Positions 14,107-16,001 of a DNA stretch of 16,001 nucleotides are shown in pieces; the first letter of the stretch is position 1; every line of letters starts with the position of its first letter. The position numbers and the translations under genes are program-made. This DNA is from Thiotrichales bacterium (GTDB lineage: Bacteria; Pseudomonadota; Gammaproteobacteria; Thiomicrospirales; Thiomicrospiraceae). The DNA is taken from positions 1 through 16,001 of the forward strand of contig JALVTA010000224.1 of the NCBI GenBank assembly GCA_027036095.1, written 5' to 3'. The notes below the pieces were generated by a model. That model was not told the DNA's origin. It worked only from the letters and a program-made list of their open reading frames with translations, and ran no database searches.

Positions 14107-14289
14107 GGGTTTCTGCGGCATGGGACGGGGTTCGAAGGCCTGACAGGGCTGCCCGGAGCTGGAGAGGACCACCTGTGCCGGCAGCAGCGTGGTCTTGAAG
14201 CCGAAGTGGCGGCAGCCGCGCGGGGCGGCGGCATCCCAGGTGACGTAGAAGTGGTGGCACTGGAAACAGTCGGGGCTCTGTGTGCTCAT
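14071..14289 (-). CDS. Small conserved Cys-rich protein downstream of recN
   Basis: 72 residues, cytoplasmic by appearance. Resembles small conserved proteobacterial proteins of unknown function with the pattern PDCFxCxHFxVTWD...GCRxFGFK...LPSxVV...SGxxCxAFEPR. Here the cysteines are Cys8, Cys11, Cys26 and Cys49, with His12, His13 and His28 nearby, which suggests metal binding; this is inference. The core ends near residue 55. The Pro/Gly/Arg-rich tail is not typical, and its end is encoded by a repeat copy. The ATG overlaps the recN stop codon as ATGA, so it is translated with recN and may relate to DNA repair or simply ride along. Confidence 0.85.
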   Translation of the reverse strand: MSTQSPDCFQCHHFYVTWDAAAPRGCRHFGFKTTLLPAQVVLSSSGQPCQAFEPRPMPQKPAAPPRGQRGDR

Positions 14290-15956
14290 GGGGTCTGGCT
14301 GAGCTGGAGCATCTCCTCGGCATGACGGCGGGTGGTGTCGGTCAGGCGCTGACCGCCGAGCATGCGTGCCAGTTCCTCGATGCGTTCGCCGTGGTCGAGA
14401 GGGGTCACGCGGGTCAGGGTGGTGTCGGTCTGCTGGGTCTTTTCCACTTTCAGATGATGGTGGGCGCAGGCGGCCACCTGCGGCTGGTGGGTGACGGCCA
14501 TCACCTGACGCTTTCCACCCAGCCGGCGCATGAGCTGGCCCACCTGTTCGGCCACACCGCCGCCAATGCCGGTGTCCACTTCGTCAAAGATGAGCGTGGG
14601 CGTGCCGGTGACATCCGCCAGTGCCACTTCCAGCGCCAGACTGATGCGGGCCAGTTCACCGCCGGAGGCGACCTTGCCCAGCGGGCGGGGCGGCTGCCCC
14701 GGATTGGCGGTGAACAGGAAGGTGACCTGGTCCAGACCGTGGCGACCGGGTTCGGTGGGGTCGATCTGCACGCTCAGTTGTGCGTGGGGCATGCCAAGGG
14801 GCTGCAGCAGAGGGGTGACGGTCTCGGCCAGATGGGCGCCGGCCTGCCGTCGGGCGGCGCTGAGGCGTTCGGCCGCCGCCATGAAGTCGGCCCGTGCCGC
14901 CTCCACTTCAGCCTTGAGTGCTTCCAGGTGTTCATCCGCATGAGCGAGTCTGTGGCGTTCTTCCTGCAGTTCCTGCAGCCGTGCTTCCAGCGCCTCCGGA
15001 TCGCACAGGTGCAGACGGGCCAGACGGTGGTATTCGCCCAGGCGTGCGTCCACTTCGGCCAGCTGCTGCGGATCCAGCTCCACCTGTCCAGTCAGATGGT
15101 GAATGTCCCGGGCCAGCTCTTCCAGCGTAATGCGCTGTTCTTCCAGCTGCTCGACCAGCGGGGTGAGTGCAGGGTCGATCTCGGCCGCCCGCTGCAGGGC
15201 GTCCAGTGCCTGACCGATGCGGCGGGTGGCGCCCTGTTCACCATTGAGGGCAGCCTCCGCCTCCAGACCGCTCTGCAGCAGGGTTTCAGCATGGGCCAGC
15301 CGGTGCTGCTGCCGGCTCAGTTCGTGATAGTCCTCCGCCGTGGGCGCGAGCGCTTCCAGGTCCTTGAGCAGCCGGGCAAGTTCGTCCAGGCGCGCTTCCC
15401 GCCCGGCCGTGTCCTGTTCGGCCTGCTCAAGCGCCTGTTGCGCCTGCTGCAGGGCGCGCCAGCGGTCGGCCACCTCGTCGGCAGACTTTTTCAGGTTGCC
15501 GAAACCGTCCAGCAGGCTGCGCTGGTGGGCCGGCTGCATGAGCATCTGGTGGGCGTGCTGGCCGTGGATCTCCACCAGCTGCTCGCCCAGCGCGCGCAGT
15601 TGGGCCGCTGGCGCGCGCACGCCGTTGATCCAGGCGCGGCTGCCGCCGTCGGCACTGACGGTGCGGCGGATGAGCAGGGTCTCGGGCGCATCTTCATCCA
15701 GCAGGGCCTCTTCTTCCAGCCAGCTGCGCACGTGCGGCAGGGCGGTCAGGTCGAAGGCGGCCTGAATGTCGGCCCGCTCGCTGCCGTGGCGCACCAGAGC
15801 GCTGTCGGCGCGGCTGCCCAGCACCAGCCCGAGGGCGTCCAGCAGAATGGATTTGCCCGCGCCCGTCTCGCCGGTCAGGGCGGTGAAGCCGGCGGAAAAG
15901 CTCAGCTCCAGCCGTTCGATCAGTGCCAGATTGCGGATGGTCAGTGCGGTCAGCAT
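14286..15956 (-). CDS. recN: DNA repair protein RecN
   Basis: 556 residues, the usual length. SMC-like ATPase that acts early in double-strand break repair by gathering broken ends with RecA. Walker A GETGAGKS at about 29-36, a long coiled coil rich in Glu, Gln, Leu and Ala (about 155-365) interrupted by the hinge-like middle, ABC signature VASGGELARISLAL, Walker B TLIFDEVDTGIGG, and the H loop VTHQPQVA. The ATG overlaps the nadK stop by 7 nt and the stop overlaps the next gene by 4 nt, giving a tight nadK-recN-small gene unit. I saw no LexA box, but any such site would lie outside the window or inside nadK. Confidence 0.97.
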   Translation of the reverse strand: MLTALTIRNLALIERLELSFSAGFTALTGETGAGKSILLDALGLVLGSRADSALVRHGSERADIQAAFDLTALPHVRSWLEEEALLDEDAPETLLIRRTVSADGGSRAWINGVRAPAAQLRALGEQLVEIHGQHAHQMLMQPAHQRSLLDGFGNLKKSADEVADRWRALQQAQQALEQAEQDTAGREARLDELARLLKDLEALAPTAEDYHELSRQQHRLAHAETLLQSGLEAEAALNGEQGATRRIGQALDALQRAAEIDPALTPLVEQLEEQRITLEELARDIHHLTGQVELDPQQLAEVDARLGEYHRLARLHLCDPEALEARLQELQEERHRLAHADEHLEALKAEVEAARADFMAAAERLSAARRQAGAHLAETVTPLLQPLGMPHAQLSVQIDPTEPGRHGLDQVTFLFTANPGQPPRPLGKVASGGELARISLALEVALADVTGTPTLIFDEVDTGIGGGVAEQVGQLMRRLGGKRQVMAVTHQPQVAACAHHHLKVEKTQQTDTTLTRVTPLDHGERIEELARMLGGQRLTDTTRRHAEEMLQLSQTP

Positions 15957-16001
15957 CGGCTGTGCCCACCCCAGCCCAGTTTGGTGCGCAGGATGTCGTA
16001 G
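15950..16001 (-). CDS. nadK: NAD kinase, partial (last 16 residues)
   Basis: Reading the minus strand from the right edge gives YDILRTKLGWGGHSRC and a TGA at 15950-15952. The KLGWG ending after a Tyr-containing stretch is the usual C-terminus of bacterial NAD kinases (E. coli ends TKLGWSKKLF), and nadK directly before recN is a common gammaproteobacterial order. NadK phosphorylates NAD to NADP. Only the tail is present, so identity rests on this short match and on context. Confidence 0.75.
   Translation of the reverse strand, partial: YDILRTKLGWGGHSRC

Noticed and set aside
13047..14234. Minus-strand open frame of 395 codons across ampD and the repeat region
   Set aside because: Overlaps ampD antisense, and its recurring Ala-Lys-Ile/Arg-Gln-Asn-type stretches come from the DNA repeats.
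14280..16001. Long plus-strand open frame (573 codons) opposite recN
   Set aside because: Antisense to a clear recN with Walker A, signature and Walker B motifs; its translation is Gln/Gly/His-rich without domains, typical of a shadow frame in GC-rich DNA.

Overview
The window is ordinary chromosomal DNA of a GC-rich (about 60%) gammaproteobacterium. The evidence is the argD-argF, nadK-recN and divergent nadC/ampD pairs, the AmpD peptidoglycan-recycling amidase, type IV-type prepilins and c-di-GMP signalling genes. I cannot place it to genus. No tRNA, rRNA, CRISPR array, transposase or phage gene was seen.

Layout, left to right. (1) 1-1524, minus: argD followed by a partial argF, overlapping by ATGA (arginine biosynthesis). 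A promoter and a terminator-shaped hairpin lie just before argD. (2) 1609-5776, minus: a lipoprotein-type di-haem cytochrome c peroxidase, overlapping by 11 nt a large membrane GAF-PAS-GGDEF-EAL protein whose GGDEF half is degenerate and whose EAL half looks intact. (3) 5892-7045, plus: ilvE and a small zinc-finger protein, closed by a strong terminator. (4) 7108-8361, minus: two paralogous prepilin-like proteins with a terminator between them, lower in GC than their surroundings. (5) 8509-10251, plus: a RegA/ActR-like response regulator and an unusual histidine kinase, divergent from the prepilins. (6) 10242-13056, minus: nadC and a KefB/YbaL-like cation:proton antiporter with an RCK domain. 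(7) 13071-13652, plus: ampD, whose start lies 14 nt from the nadC start. (8) 13653-14070: about 420 nt without a gene, filled with four diverged copies of a hairpin-forming repeat. (9) 14071-16001, minus: a partial nadK, recN and a small Cys-rich protein, with overlapping start and stop codons.

Most genes are housekeeping. Points of most interest: the REP-like repeat array, one copy of which supplies the C-terminus and stop codon of the gene after recN; a nadC promoter that predicts a leaderless mRNA and lies partly inside ampD; the peroxidase/c-di-GMP phosphodiesterase pair; and the prepilin and two-component block, where the kinase lacks a recognisable G1 box and its 5' third has a different base composition from its catalytic part. 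No clearly new multi-gene system is evident. The last two are the best candidates for undescribed regulatory units. Gene identities rest on protein motifs read by eye; promoters and repeats rest on consensus matching by eye.
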